The notes under the pieces were generated by a model, which was given only the letters and a program-made list of their open reading frames with translations, did not search any database and was not told where the DNA came from. Made by a program: the position numbers and the translations under genes. This document shows positions 1 through 5,144 of a stretch of 12,771 nt of DNA, in pieces (positions within the stretch are counted from its first letter, which is position 1; each line of letters opens with the position of its first letter). Source of the DNA: Methanobrevibacter sp. (GTDB taxonomy: Archaea; Methanobacteriota; Methanobacteria; Methanobacteriales; Methanobacteriaceae); contig JAGCBE010000365.1 of the NCBI GenBank assembly GCA_017652345.1, positions 1 through 12,771 on the forward strand. The letters run 5' to 3'.

Positions 1-68
1 AACAAGTGCCTGTGTAAAGGAGTTGTAAGTTTTAATGAGAAACTCACACCAACATTTTACATTTGCGT

Positions 69-1976
69 TCACGCATTTACAACATTGTTCTTGTAGATGT
101 TTTCATACTTCTTCTGTATGCCCATTTCTTTCTCTTGAAAGACAATTAGAGTGCCACCTTTACATCTAAAGGCTCTCTGCACTTTGAATTTAGAAGAAAT
201 GATATTTATTTCATCATAAGGGATTTGATATTTATCTATCATTTCATCTCTTTCTTCATCAGATACAATTCTCGCCTCTTTAGTAAGCAAGTCATCCACC
301 TTTTGCTCTTTAAACTTATTGAAGTTAATTCCACCTGCTTTAATGGTAGTTTTACCAAAGGCTTCTGTTTTGTATCTCTTTGGGGCTGTAAATTGTGCTC
401 TTGAAAGTGTTTCTTCTAAAGCCCAACCACCTAAATAGTCAATGTGAGAGATTTGCTCGTTCCAAACTTTCATTGTTTGGTAGTCTTTAAGCACAAATAT
501 GCTATCTGTATCAAAGTATAGGATTTTCTCCCAACCAAAGAGCAAAGCAGTCTCTATGAGCATAACTCTTGAATAAGCAGGAATACAACTTCCAACAGGT
601 ATGTAGGTGTATTTTGCGTTAAGTTCTAACTCTTGAGGTGGTTTATCATAGATGTCGCTATCAATAATCCCCTCTTCATTGATGATATTCGCATAGACTT
701 GATTATGTGGTTTCTCCAATAACTTTCCATAACTGGAGTTGTTAAGCAATTTGTAATACAAAACATTAAAATCATCATTTTTCAAACGGGCTTTTATTCG
801 CTCATCATAGTTAACTGCATAATATTTACGCCAAGGAAGTGGCCTTTGATCATAAGCATAGCCATCTATATACTCAATTTGAAGATTTACATAAACCTTT
901 TTCATTGTCGGAATTTCAAAATTCCAAACAACTAACTCCCTATCTTGTGTAAAATCTTGACCAATTAAAGAAATTACAGAATGAAGTCTGACATCATCAT
1001 AAGAAATTCTTATACGACACGCAGAAATCTTGGCCATTGGAGGCTTGCCTGTGAAGTATTCTCCTTTGCCATAAGGGAACATTTTGAAGTAGGCTTGTGA
1101 TGGGTGCATTTGATGAGCGTCAATGTGCAAAATGTCGTGTTTAATGTCCTTAAATTGCCACCTACTTGGTGCATAAGTAATGCCTCCACCAACGCCTTTT
1201 CTTAAAAAATCAGTCTCTTTGTCATCAAGTTCGGGATACATTTTTCTAAATTCTTTGTATGGCTTTGTCGCTCTTGGGAAGCCTATTTTCATCATCTTTT
1301 TCATTGAATAGGTGGCCATAGAGACTGCATTGAAGAATTCTTTATCTCCTTTGTTTATCATTGCTTGCAGAATATCCACAATAATTCTCGTGTCATTAAA
1401 GCAATATTCTTTCTCTTCTTTAGTGACTATGTGATTATGTAAGCGATTAAGCGTGTAATCAATTTCGCCTTTTTGCGTAGGCAAATTAAAGGCTTTGGCT
1501 ACTTTCCCCAAGCCACCTCCAAAAATCTTCGCTAAATCCCTAAAATTGACTATTCCCGACTTTTTATGGAATTTAATCTGTGCACACCAAACTGATGAAC
1601 AGGTTTTTGTAGAAACGGAGTTGTAAACAAATTCATCATCTTTGTCTATTTTTTCCTTAAACTTAAAGCCCTTTTGAATAAGCACTGGAAGTATAAATGA
1701 CCATTCAAAAGAGAAGTTATAAACATAGACTGCTACATTTTTAATTGGGATGTTTTCGTTGTGATGTCTTACTGGAGTGCTTTCTCTTTCTAATCTCTCC
1801 AATAATTCATCAATTGAATATAAGTAGGAAGTAGGGTCATCAATTTTAGAAGTTTCATCAAGAAAACAACCAAGCCACATCCCTGTTGTCTTGTTTGCTA
1901 TGCTCTCGCTATCGTTGTGACTTTCAAGGTCAAAAGCGAAAACTTTGTGTTTCTTTCTTCCTATTCTATGTATCAT
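69..1976 (-). CDS. Protein-primed family B DNA polymerase (phi29 gp2-like)
   Basis: Replicates the linear phage genome from a protein primer, with 3'-5' proofreading and strand displacement. The product is 635 aa (phi29: about 575). Exonuclease motifs: Exo I FDLE (D16, E18), Exo II NFSFEW (N87-E91) and Exo III YCFND (Y191, D195). A GVGGG segment (261-265) sits where phi29 has its YxGG linker. Polymerase motifs: A is DAHQMHP (D286-P292), B is KLLNNSSYG (K409-G417), C is YFDTDS (catalytic D489, D491), and KxY is KRY (K533-Y535). Two deviations stand out: Exo II has Glu where phi29 has Asp66, and motif A has His291 where phi29 has the sugar-selecting Tyr254. The ATG at 1976 follows GGGAG at 6-nt spacing. 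It lies 34 nt downstream of the candidate terminal-protein gene, the usual pairing in protein-primed phages. The family call is firm. Confidence 0.97.
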   Translation of the reverse strand: MIHRIGRKKHKVFAFDLESHNDSESIANKTTGMWLGCFLDETSKIDDPTSYLYSIDELLERLERESTPVRHHNENIPIKNVAVYVYNFSFEWSFILPVLIQKGFKFKEKIDKDDEFVYNSVSTKTCSSVWCAQIKFHKKSGIVNFRDLAKIFGGGLGKVAKAFNLPTQKGEIDYTLNRLHNHIVTKEEKEYCFNDTRIIVDILQAMINKGDKEFFNAVSMATYSMKKMMKIGFPRATKPYKEFRKMYPELDDKETDFLRKGVGGGITYAPSRWQFKDIKHDILHIDAHQMHPSQAYFKMFPYGKGEYFTGKPPMAKISACRIRISYDDVRLHSVISLIGQDFTQDRELVVWNFEIPTMKKVYVNLQIEYIDGYAYDQRPLPWRKYYAVNYDERIKARLKNDDFNVLYYKLLNNSSYGKLLEKPHNQVYANIINEEGIIDSDIYDKPPQELELNAKYTYIPVGSCIPAYSRVMLIETALLFGWEKILYFDTDSIFVLKDYQTMKVWNEQISHIDYLGGWALEETLSRAQFTAPKRYKTEAFGKTTIKAGGINFNKFKEQKVDDLLTKEARIVSDEERDEMIDKYQIPYDEINIISSKFKVQRAFRCKGGTLIVFQEKEMGIQKKYENIYKNNVVNA

Positions 1977-2010
1977 TGATGTCTCCCTACTTACATCACT
2001 AATTTCTAAT

Positions 2011-2646
2011 TTATGAAATAATTGCTTTTATTCTTCTTGCACACTCTTGGCCTGTAATTGAGCCTTTTTCCCACTCATAAACTGCCTCATAGCAGTGAGA
2101 AATCCACTCTTCTCTGAATACCATCAATTTGTTTTCAATAAGCGATACAACTCGCTCCATATCTTCATCATACTCAATTGATAAGTCATTTTGAATTCTA
2201 TTGATTAAGTGAAGAACATTGTCAATGTATGCGTAGCCTTGTGAGTATCTGTAAGACTTATCTAACGACTGGAGTGTTGCCTCCGTTCCATAAGTTCTCA
2301 AATACCATCTGACATTTTTCATTGAAGCAGTGCCTCTTATGTCGGGATGTTTCTTTCTCCAACTTCTTTGAACCTTACGAAGAGCACGCTTGACTTCATC
2401 AGGCACTTCTTGGAGTTTCTTGGCTCTCGTTCCTTTAGGCGTTCTAATTCGTGCAAGTTGCACTTGTCTTGCCTGTGAAAGAGTTGCTCCAACCATCCTA
2501 CGAGCGAAAGCATTGCCAGTTTTTCCCGAGAAATGTTGGCCATCAATTTTTCTGATAATATAGCCACCATCTTGTCTCTTTGTATATTCAATTTTATGCG
2601 CTTGGCTTTCTAATTCTTTAATAATTTCTAATATGGTTAAATTCAT
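2011..2646 (-). CDS. Candidate genome terminal protein (replication primer)
   Basis: A 211-aa protein immediately upstream of the polymerase in the same unit, the place and approximate size of phi29 terminal protein (gp3, 266 aa). It would provide the hydroxyl that primes DNA synthesis and stay bound to the 5' genome ends. Residues 31-110 are strongly basic, with many Arg/Lys, as expected for DNA contact. A Tyr/Ser-rich stretch SYRYSQGYAY (131-140) precedes an amphipathic helical region and a C-terminal helical part (160-211). I see no sequence motif that proves the function or fixes the priming residue. I place the start at 2646 because GAGG lies 8 nt upstream. The in-frame ATGs at 2721 and 2712 have no ribosome binding site and fall within the predicted structured RNA. 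It could instead be another DNA-binding replication protein; the call rests on context. Confidence 0.55.
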   Translation of the reverse strand: MNLTILEIIKELESQAHKIEYTKRQDGGYIIRKIDGQHFSGKTGNAFARRMVGATLSQARQVQLARIRTPKGTRAKKLQEVPDEVKRALRKVQRSWRKKHPDIRGTASMKNVRWYLRTYGTEATLQSLDKSYRYSQGYAYIDNVLHLINRIQNDLSIEYDEDMERVVSLIENKLMVFREEWISHCYEAVYEWEKGSITGQECARRIKAIIS

Positions 2647-2654
2647 ATTTTTAT

Positions 2655-2658
2655 CCTC
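2655..2658 (-). promoter_or_regulatory. Ribosome binding site fixing the start of the candidate terminal protein
   Basis: GAGG on the minus strand, 8 nt before the ATG at 2646 and just downstream of the 3' end of the structured RNA. The longer reading frame up to 2721 has no comparable site, so this decides the 211-aa start over a 236-aa one. Confidence 0.7.
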
Positions 2659-2664
2659 TAATAA

Positions 2665-2798
2665 AAGTGGGAGATACTGCTTTAATAATTCGGCAGAGTA
2701 GTCTTGCGACATCCGAGCCATAGGTGGTGCAAACTAATGCCCTCTATCCACTCTACTATCTATGGCTTTTAATTAAAGTTGTTCAGTATCTCCGACTT
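2665..2798 (-). ncRNA. Candidate packaging RNA (pRNA-like, about 134 nt)
   Basis: Numbering from the predicted transcript start (nt 1 = 2798). AAGU 1-4 pairs with ACUU 131-134, then there is a C5/C130 mismatch. GGAGAUACUG 6-15 pairs perfectly with CAGUAUCUCC 120-129. AACAA 16-20 bulges on the 5' strand, and CUUUAAU 21-27 pairs with AUUAAAG 113-119. Two arms follow: a large one (AGCCAUAG 32-39 with CUAUGGCU 76-83, then a 17-nt 5' bulge and GGGCA 57-61 with UGC-A-CC 68-73) and a small one (CGG 84-86 with CCG 106-108, enclosing GUC-GCAA-GAC). AGAGUGG 45-51 in the large arm can pair with CUACUCU 98-104 in the small arm. phi29 pRNA has the same order of parts: a 5'/3' helix, a CCA bulge at 18-20, a three-way junction, a large arm with the right-hand loop at 45-48, and a small arm with the left-hand loop. 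The base pairs are seen in the sequence; the pRNA role is inferred. UUUUAUU after the closing helix could release the RNA. The alternative is a regulatory leader for the downstream replication genes. Confidence 0.65.
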
Positions 2799-2804
2799 AA
2801 TTTG

Positions 2805-2834
2805 ATTATAACAGTTAAAATGGAAGCGTGTCAT
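2805..2834 (-). promoter_or_regulatory. Strong sigmaA-type promoter for the structured RNA and the terminal-protein/polymerase genes
   Basis: Minus strand: -35 ATGACA (2834-2829, one mismatch to consensus), 18-nt spacer, extended -10 TGTTATAAT (2813-2805, perfect). The seventh base after the -10 is 2798, the first base of the closing helix of the structured RNA. The -35 lies inside the end of ssb and the -10 just past its stop. In phi29 a strong dedicated early promoter (A1) likewise drives pRNA. Read-through would also transcribe the terminal protein and polymerase. Confidence 0.75.
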
Positions 2835-3222
2835 CTTCTATTTCTTCATAAGTGAGTTCATCATCTTCACTAAACACAAGCTTTGGCTCTTCTTCCTGTT
2901 TGCGTTTCTCTGACAAGAATTCAACGCCACTAACGACTAATTTAATCATACTCGCTTTTGAACCATCTTTGCGAGTATATTTGGCCTGCTCCAAGTGACC
3001 CGAAAGACCAACTTTGTCTCCCTTTTTACAGACTTCATAAATCCTGTCTGCGACTTTATCCCAACTCTCGCACTCAATGAAGTATGTGTCTTTCACTCCA
3101 TCCGTTTTTCTTGTCCTGTTATCAAAGGCAAGGGCGAAGCGAACAACATTTTTATTAAATTTGTCAATTGGGAATTTTAATGGCTCGGAAGCAATGCGCC
3201 CTATGATATTAACGGAGTTCAT
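2815..3222 (-). CDS. ssb: Single-stranded DNA-binding protein, bacterial OB-fold type
   Basis: Coats single-stranded DNA displaced during strand-displacement replication. The product is 135 aa: N-terminal MNSVNIIGRI typical of bacterial SSBs, an OB fold over residues 1-105 (FIECESWDKVAD at 48-59, KKGDKVGLSGHLE at 67-78, the usual beta-strand landmarks), an acidic linker, and the tip DDTLPF (130-135), matching the bacterial DDDIPF tip that recruits partner proteins. phi29 gp5 is a different, smaller SSB without that tip as far as I know, so this gene looks acquired from a bacterial or other phage lineage. The frame extends upstream to 3306, but the family start is the ATG at 3222. The ribosome site there is weak (AAGAGA), and the gene overlaps the preceding Cys-rich gene by 14 nt, which suggests translational coupling. 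Confidence 0.95.
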   Translation of the reverse strand: MNSVNIIGRIASEPLKFPIDKFNKNVVRFALAFDNRTRKTDGVKDTYFIECESWDKVADRIYEVCKKGDKVGLSGHLEQAKYTRKDGSKASMIKLVVSGVEFLSEKRKQEEEPKLVFSEDDELTYEEIEDDTLPF

Positions 3223-3415
3223 ACGCTTTTCTCTTTTTTCTTCCTGCTTCAATGACTGCGACTTGAATAAAAGTTTTGAAGAAAGTGCATTTCTTATTCT
3301 CTGCATTTAATAATTTGCAAGTTCCATCTTCACAATACCAATTGCAATTGTGTCTCCTATCAACGCATTTAGGGTTCACAATTGGCTCTTTTCTTATTTT
3401 TGCTTTTTTACTCAT
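3209..3415 (-). CDS. Small Cys-rich protein, putative zinc-binding (68 aa)
   Basis: Function unknown. Five Cys (17, 24, 28, 33, 43) plus His22 lie in a compact N-terminal half, with NCNWYCEDGTC at 23-33 and KKCTFFK at 41-47, the kind of spacing seen in small zinc-knuckle or ribbon phage proteins. The C-terminus is basic (GRKKRK). The ATG at 3415 follows AAAGGA at about 8 nt and overlaps the stop of the ribbon-helix-helix gene as TAATG. A longer reading frame to 3487 exists but would run into that gene without its own binding site. It resembles the other two Cys-rich mini-genes of this operon in composition and in the C-x-FF ending of the Cys region. Metal binding is inferred from the Cys pattern only. 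Confidence 0.75.
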   Translation of the reverse strand: MSKKAKIRKEPIVNPKCVDRRHNCNWYCEDGTCKLLNAENKKCTFFKTFIQVAVIEAGRKKRKAYELR

Positions 3416-3603
3416 TATGCTTGTCCTTTCTTTTCTTTTTGCATTTCTTTTTGATGTCTGACAACATCTCCGATAAAGGTTAAACAAACCTCTTCAATAA
3501 ACTCGGATTTTGACTTTCCAATTGCTTTACAGAAAGTGTCTATAATTTGAACACTATTCTTATTAAGCGAAATGTCAATTCTTGCCTTGTTCTCGCTAAT
3601 CAT
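3415..3603 (-). CDS. Ribbon-helix-helix (Arc/CopG-like) putative transcription regulator (62 aa)
   Basis: The layout is that of a ribbon-helix-helix DNA-binding protein: a short beta strand ARIDISL (7-13), helix A from about residue 15 to 29, the turn GKSKSEF (29-35) with the typical Gly-x-Ser-x-Ser/Glu-Phe pattern, and helix B to about 55, then a basic tail. Such proteins bind operators as dimers with the paired strands in the major groove. As the only recognisable regulator here, it is the best candidate for controlling the early/late switch at 5063-5163, a job done in phi29 by the unrelated p4. AGGAGG lies in the end of the upstream gene. The stop overlaps the next start as TAATG. The target site is not known. 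Confidence 0.75.
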   Translation of the reverse strand: MISENKARIDISLNKNSVQIIDTFCKAIGKSKSEFIEEVCLTFIGDVVRHQKEMQKEKKGQA

Positions 3604-3604
3604 T

Positions 3605-3757
3605 TCATCTCCCTCCTTTCTTTTTATAAAAATTCTCCATAAAGAAATCGCAATTATTAAATCGTGTTCTGACTTTTTTTATTTCTTTTCCTTTCCAAAT
3701 CCAAAATTTAGAAAATGGACATGACAAGTTTTCGCAATTAACACATTTGTGTTTCAT
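3605..3757 (-). CDS. Small Cys-rich protein, putative zinc-binding (50 aa)
   Basis: A short gene easily missed by length cut-offs. The product begins MKHKCVNCENLSCPF and has Cys at 5, 8, 13 and 36 (CxxC-x4-C-x22-C), with NNCDFF at 34-39 and a basic C-terminus. Support for a real gene: AAGGAG sits 8 nt before the ATG, the ATG overlaps the upstream stop as ATGA, the end carries the AGGAGG of the next gene, and the gap to that gene is one base. The four Cys could form one zinc site. Function unknown. It belongs with the 39-aa and 68-aa Cys-rich products of the same operon. Confidence 0.72.
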   Translation of the reverse strand: MKHKCVNCENLSCPFSKFWIWKGKEIKKVRTRFNNCDFFMENFYKKKGGR

Positions 3758-4011
3758 CTCATTTTCTCCTTGAATTCTTCATCTAAATGCTCGCTCTTTT
3801 TTGCCCATCTTTTGAACGGAAGAATGACCCATTGCCTTAAATACTTATACGCAGTGAATTTACTTCCTCCGTGGATGTAATCTTCAAGCACAAGCATTAT
3901 GTAATGCCTTTGTTTTTCATCTTTCTCATACATCTCCATAACAATGTCAATGTATTCTTCATTATCGGGAAAGATGTCATTTCGTAGTAGTGTTTCATAG
4001 AAGATATTCAT
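3754..4011 (-). CDS. Hypothetical early protein (85 aa)
   Basis: Not recognised. Predicted mostly helical and soluble: the acidic N-terminal half is rich in Asp/Glu (residues 12-45), and the C-terminal half is basic and aromatic (YKYLRQWV at 56-63, PFKRWAKK at 65-72). No membrane segment, signal peptide or Cys. It is coupled on both sides by 4-base ATGA overlaps (with the 39-aa gene upstream and the 50-aa gene downstream), so it is almost surely translated in the early operon. The split charge could suit nucleic-acid or host-protein binding, but nothing proves it. Confidence 0.75.
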   Translation of the reverse strand: MNIFYETLLRNDIFPDNEEYIDIVMEMYEKDEKQRHYIMLVLEDYIHGGSKFTAYKYLRQWVILPFKRWAKKSEHLDEEFKEKMR

Positions 4012-4127
4012 TTTTTACGCCTTTCGCACTCAAAATATTTCTTTTCACAAACTTTGTCTTTGAAGTTCCACCAATAACAACTCTGACAAACTCGGTCATT
4101 TCGTTGCATTTTATTTGCTTGTTTCAT
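4008..4127 (-). CDS. Tiny Cys-rich protein, putative zinc ribbon (39 aa)
   Basis: Very short but well supported. GGAG lies 10 nt before the ATG, the start lies inside the end of the upstream 55-aa gene (17-nt overlap), and the stop overlaps the next start as ATGA. The product has four Cys at 14, 17, 27 and 34 (CQSC, then C-x6-C), two adjacent Trp (19-20) and a basic tail. CxxC-x9-C-x6-C is compatible with a single zinc site. An in-frame ATG three codons upstream (4136) is too close to the binding site. Function unknown. Confidence 0.7.
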   Translation of the reverse strand: MKQANKMQRNDRVCQSCYWWNFKDKVCEKKYFECERRKK

Positions 4128-4278
4128 CTTCAACATACTCCAAATCTTTGTATAATGCTTGATAATAGACTGGATAATCTCTATTTTTTAGTTGGCACTC
4201 TCCTGTGAGTTGGTCAATGGATAATAGTTCCATAATTACAGAGTGCTTGTTGTTCTTAAATTTAAAGTATCGTTTCAT
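4111..4278 (-). CDS. Hypothetical early protein (55 aa)
   Basis: Not recognised. The basic N-terminus (MKRYFKFKNNKH) is followed by a short hydrophobic patch (VIMELLSI, 14-21) and an acidic Tyr-rich C-terminus (YPVYYQALYKDLEYVEDE, 35-52). No membrane span or Cys cluster (one Cys, 28). Translation is supported by its start overlapping the preceding stop as ATGA (4278-4275) and by its 17-nt overlap with the next gene. The composition is consistent with a small folded or host-interacting protein. Confidence 0.7.
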   Translation of the reverse strand: MKRYFKFKNNKHSVIMELLSIDQLTGECQLKNRDYPVYYQALYKDLEYVEDETSK

Positions 4279-4478
4279 AACTCATCCCTCACATTGTCAG
4301 TAAGCCAATCTGCTACAAGTTCATAGGACTGGGCTTTTCCATCATAGAACGCCTTTAATAAATCGTACCCTCTCTCTTCCCAGTATTTCCCATCAGCCCT
4401 GTTTTGTTTGGCTAAATCTTCGCACAACTTAATTGTTGATTTTACATTTTCAATTTTCATTTCGTTTGTAAGTTTCAT
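4275..4478 (-). CDS. Hypothetical early protein (67 aa)
   Basis: Not recognised. Predicted almost wholly alpha-helical, with two helices (residues 5-27 and 32-62) rich in Lys/Glu on one face and Leu/Tyr/Trp on the other. No membrane segment. The ATG at 4478 is preceded by AGGAG at about 8 nt. A 54-nt gap separates it from the gene upstream, the largest gap among the small early genes, and the stop overlaps the next start as ATGA. Confidence 0.75.
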   Translation of the reverse strand: MKLTNEMKIENVKSTIKLCEDLAKQNRADGKYWEERGYDLLKAFYDGKAQSYELVADWLTDNVRDEL

Positions 4479-4532
4479 CTTTCTTCTCCTTTTTAAGATG
4501 GTGTTTTAAGTGTTATCGCCTCACTGCTCTTA

Positions 4533-4748
4533 TTAGTCTTGATTATCAAGAAACTCTTTGATTACATCATCTAAAGTGGTTTGTCCTACGACATAGGCGT
4601 AATCAATTGATTTACAACCATTATAGATAGTGCAAGAGCAAAGTTGCATTTTCTTGCCATCTTCGGTAGAGAAGAACGAAATCTCCATTTTGAGAGTAAT
4701 TCCGTTGTCCTCTGCCCACTTGTCAAGTTTGTAATAGCCTTTTCCCAT
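4533..4748 (-). CDS. Hypothetical early protein (71 aa)
   Basis: Not recognised. Looks like a small mixed alpha/beta fold: a basic start, beta-strand-like stretches (LKMEISFFST at 19-28, LCSCTIYNG at 36-44, YAYVVGQ at 50-56) and a C-terminal acidic helix (TLDDVIKEFLDNQD). Cys at 37, 39 and 45. AGGAGG stands about 6 nt before the ATG, next to the stop of the upstream gene. The last codons carry a perfect 15-nt palindrome (4537-4551). Confidence 0.78.
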   Translation of the reverse strand: MGKGYYKLDKWAEDNGITLKMEISFFSTEDGKKMQLCSCTIYNGCKSIDYAYVVGQTTLDDVIKEFLDNQD

Positions 4749-4759
4749 TTTTATCCTCC

Positions 4760-5062
4760 TTAATAAATTCTTCTATATTGTTTAAGACTTTCAAAACGCT
4801 TAATTTCTTCTTTTACTCCACAGAAATAACCAACTCTTAAACCCCAAACATATCTATTATTTATATGAACATATTCATCAAATTTGCCTTTGGTCATCTT
4901 GCCTGATAAATAACTTTTGTATTCTCTTGTATTTTGGAATAAGACAACAACATCTGTCTTGTCATAAATGTTCTCAAATACTGCTTGAATTAAAGTGTTT
5001 TCGTTGCAATTATAAAGTTTTCTAACTGCTTGAATTGTTTTTTCTAATCTTTGTTGTGTCAT
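4760..5062 (-). CDS. Hypothetical first gene of the early operon (100 aa)
   Basis: Not recognised; no clear likeness to phi29 p6 or p4. A helical N-terminal part (3-35) leads into beta-like stretches (VVVLFQNT at 38-45, WGLRVGYFCG at 73-82) and a basic, Tyr-rich end. As the gene next to the early promoter it would be the first made and likely among the most abundant, the usual place for host-takeover or switch proteins. GGAG lies 8 nt upstream of the ATG, beside the palindrome at 5075-5090. Confidence 0.8.
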   Translation of the reverse strand: MTQQRLEKTIQAVRKLYNCNENTLIQAVFENIYDKTDVVVLFQNTREYKSYLSGKMTKGKFDEYVHINNRYVWGLRVGYFCGVKEEIKRFESLKQYRRIY

Positions 5063-5074
5063 TTTTTATTCTCC

Positions 5075-5090
5075 TTGACCCCTTGGTCAA
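5075..5090. promoter_or_regulatory. Palindrome at the early transcript start, possible operator or RBS-masking hairpin
   Basis: TTGACCCCTTGGTCAA: perfect 6-bp arms with a 4-base centre. On the early strand it lies just downstream of the -10 (5098-5093), around the expected transcript start, and abuts the GGAG binding site of the first early gene. That suits either a repressor site or an RNA hairpin affecting translation. No protein can be assigned. Confidence 0.45.
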
Positions 5091-5092
5091 TA

Positions 5093-5123
5093 ATAGTATC
5101 GCACGAAGTCACGCACTTTGCAA
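5093..5123 (-). promoter_or_regulatory. Early operon promoter (leftward)
   Basis: Minus strand: -10 TACTAT (5098-5093) with -35 TTGCAA (5123-5118), 19-nt spacer. The -10 is good; the -35 and spacing are only fair, so activation or another -35 cannot be excluded. It lies about 30 nt upstream of the first early start codon. Confidence 0.5.
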
Positions 5124-5124
5124 G

Positions 5125-5144
5125 AAAATTTGAAAAAATTTTTT
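5125..5144. other. Phased A-tracts (predicted curved DNA) between divergent promoters
   Basis: AAAATTT (5125-5131) and AAAAAATTTTTT (5133-5144) have centres about 10.5 bp apart, one helical turn, which predicts intrinsic bending. The tract overlaps the late -35 and spacer. phi29 uses curved A-tract DNA at its equivalent early/late control region for p4 binding; the parallel here is inference. Confidence 0.5.

Noticed and set aside
36..90. Terminator for the early operon past the polymerase stop
   Set aside because: Only 4-5 bp hairpins (around TGAGAAACTCA and TGCGT/ACGCA) without a good U-run; too weak to call.
2647..2721. N-terminal extension of the candidate terminal protein (start at 2721 or 2712)
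   Set aside because: The frame is open, but neither ATG has a ribosome site, both lie in or beside paired arms of the structured RNA, and the ATG at 2646 has GAGG at ideal spacing. Codon-level conservation in relatives would decide.
2716..2767. tRNA-like acceptor stem (AGCCATAG with CTATGGCT)
   Set aside because: Only about 50 nt between the outer ends, no T-loop or anticodon arm; better explained as the large arm of the structured RNA.
3415..3487. Longer start for the 68-aa Cys-rich protein
   Set aside because: It would overlap the ribbon-helix-helix gene deeply and lacks a binding site; the ATG at 3415 has one and makes a TAATG junction.
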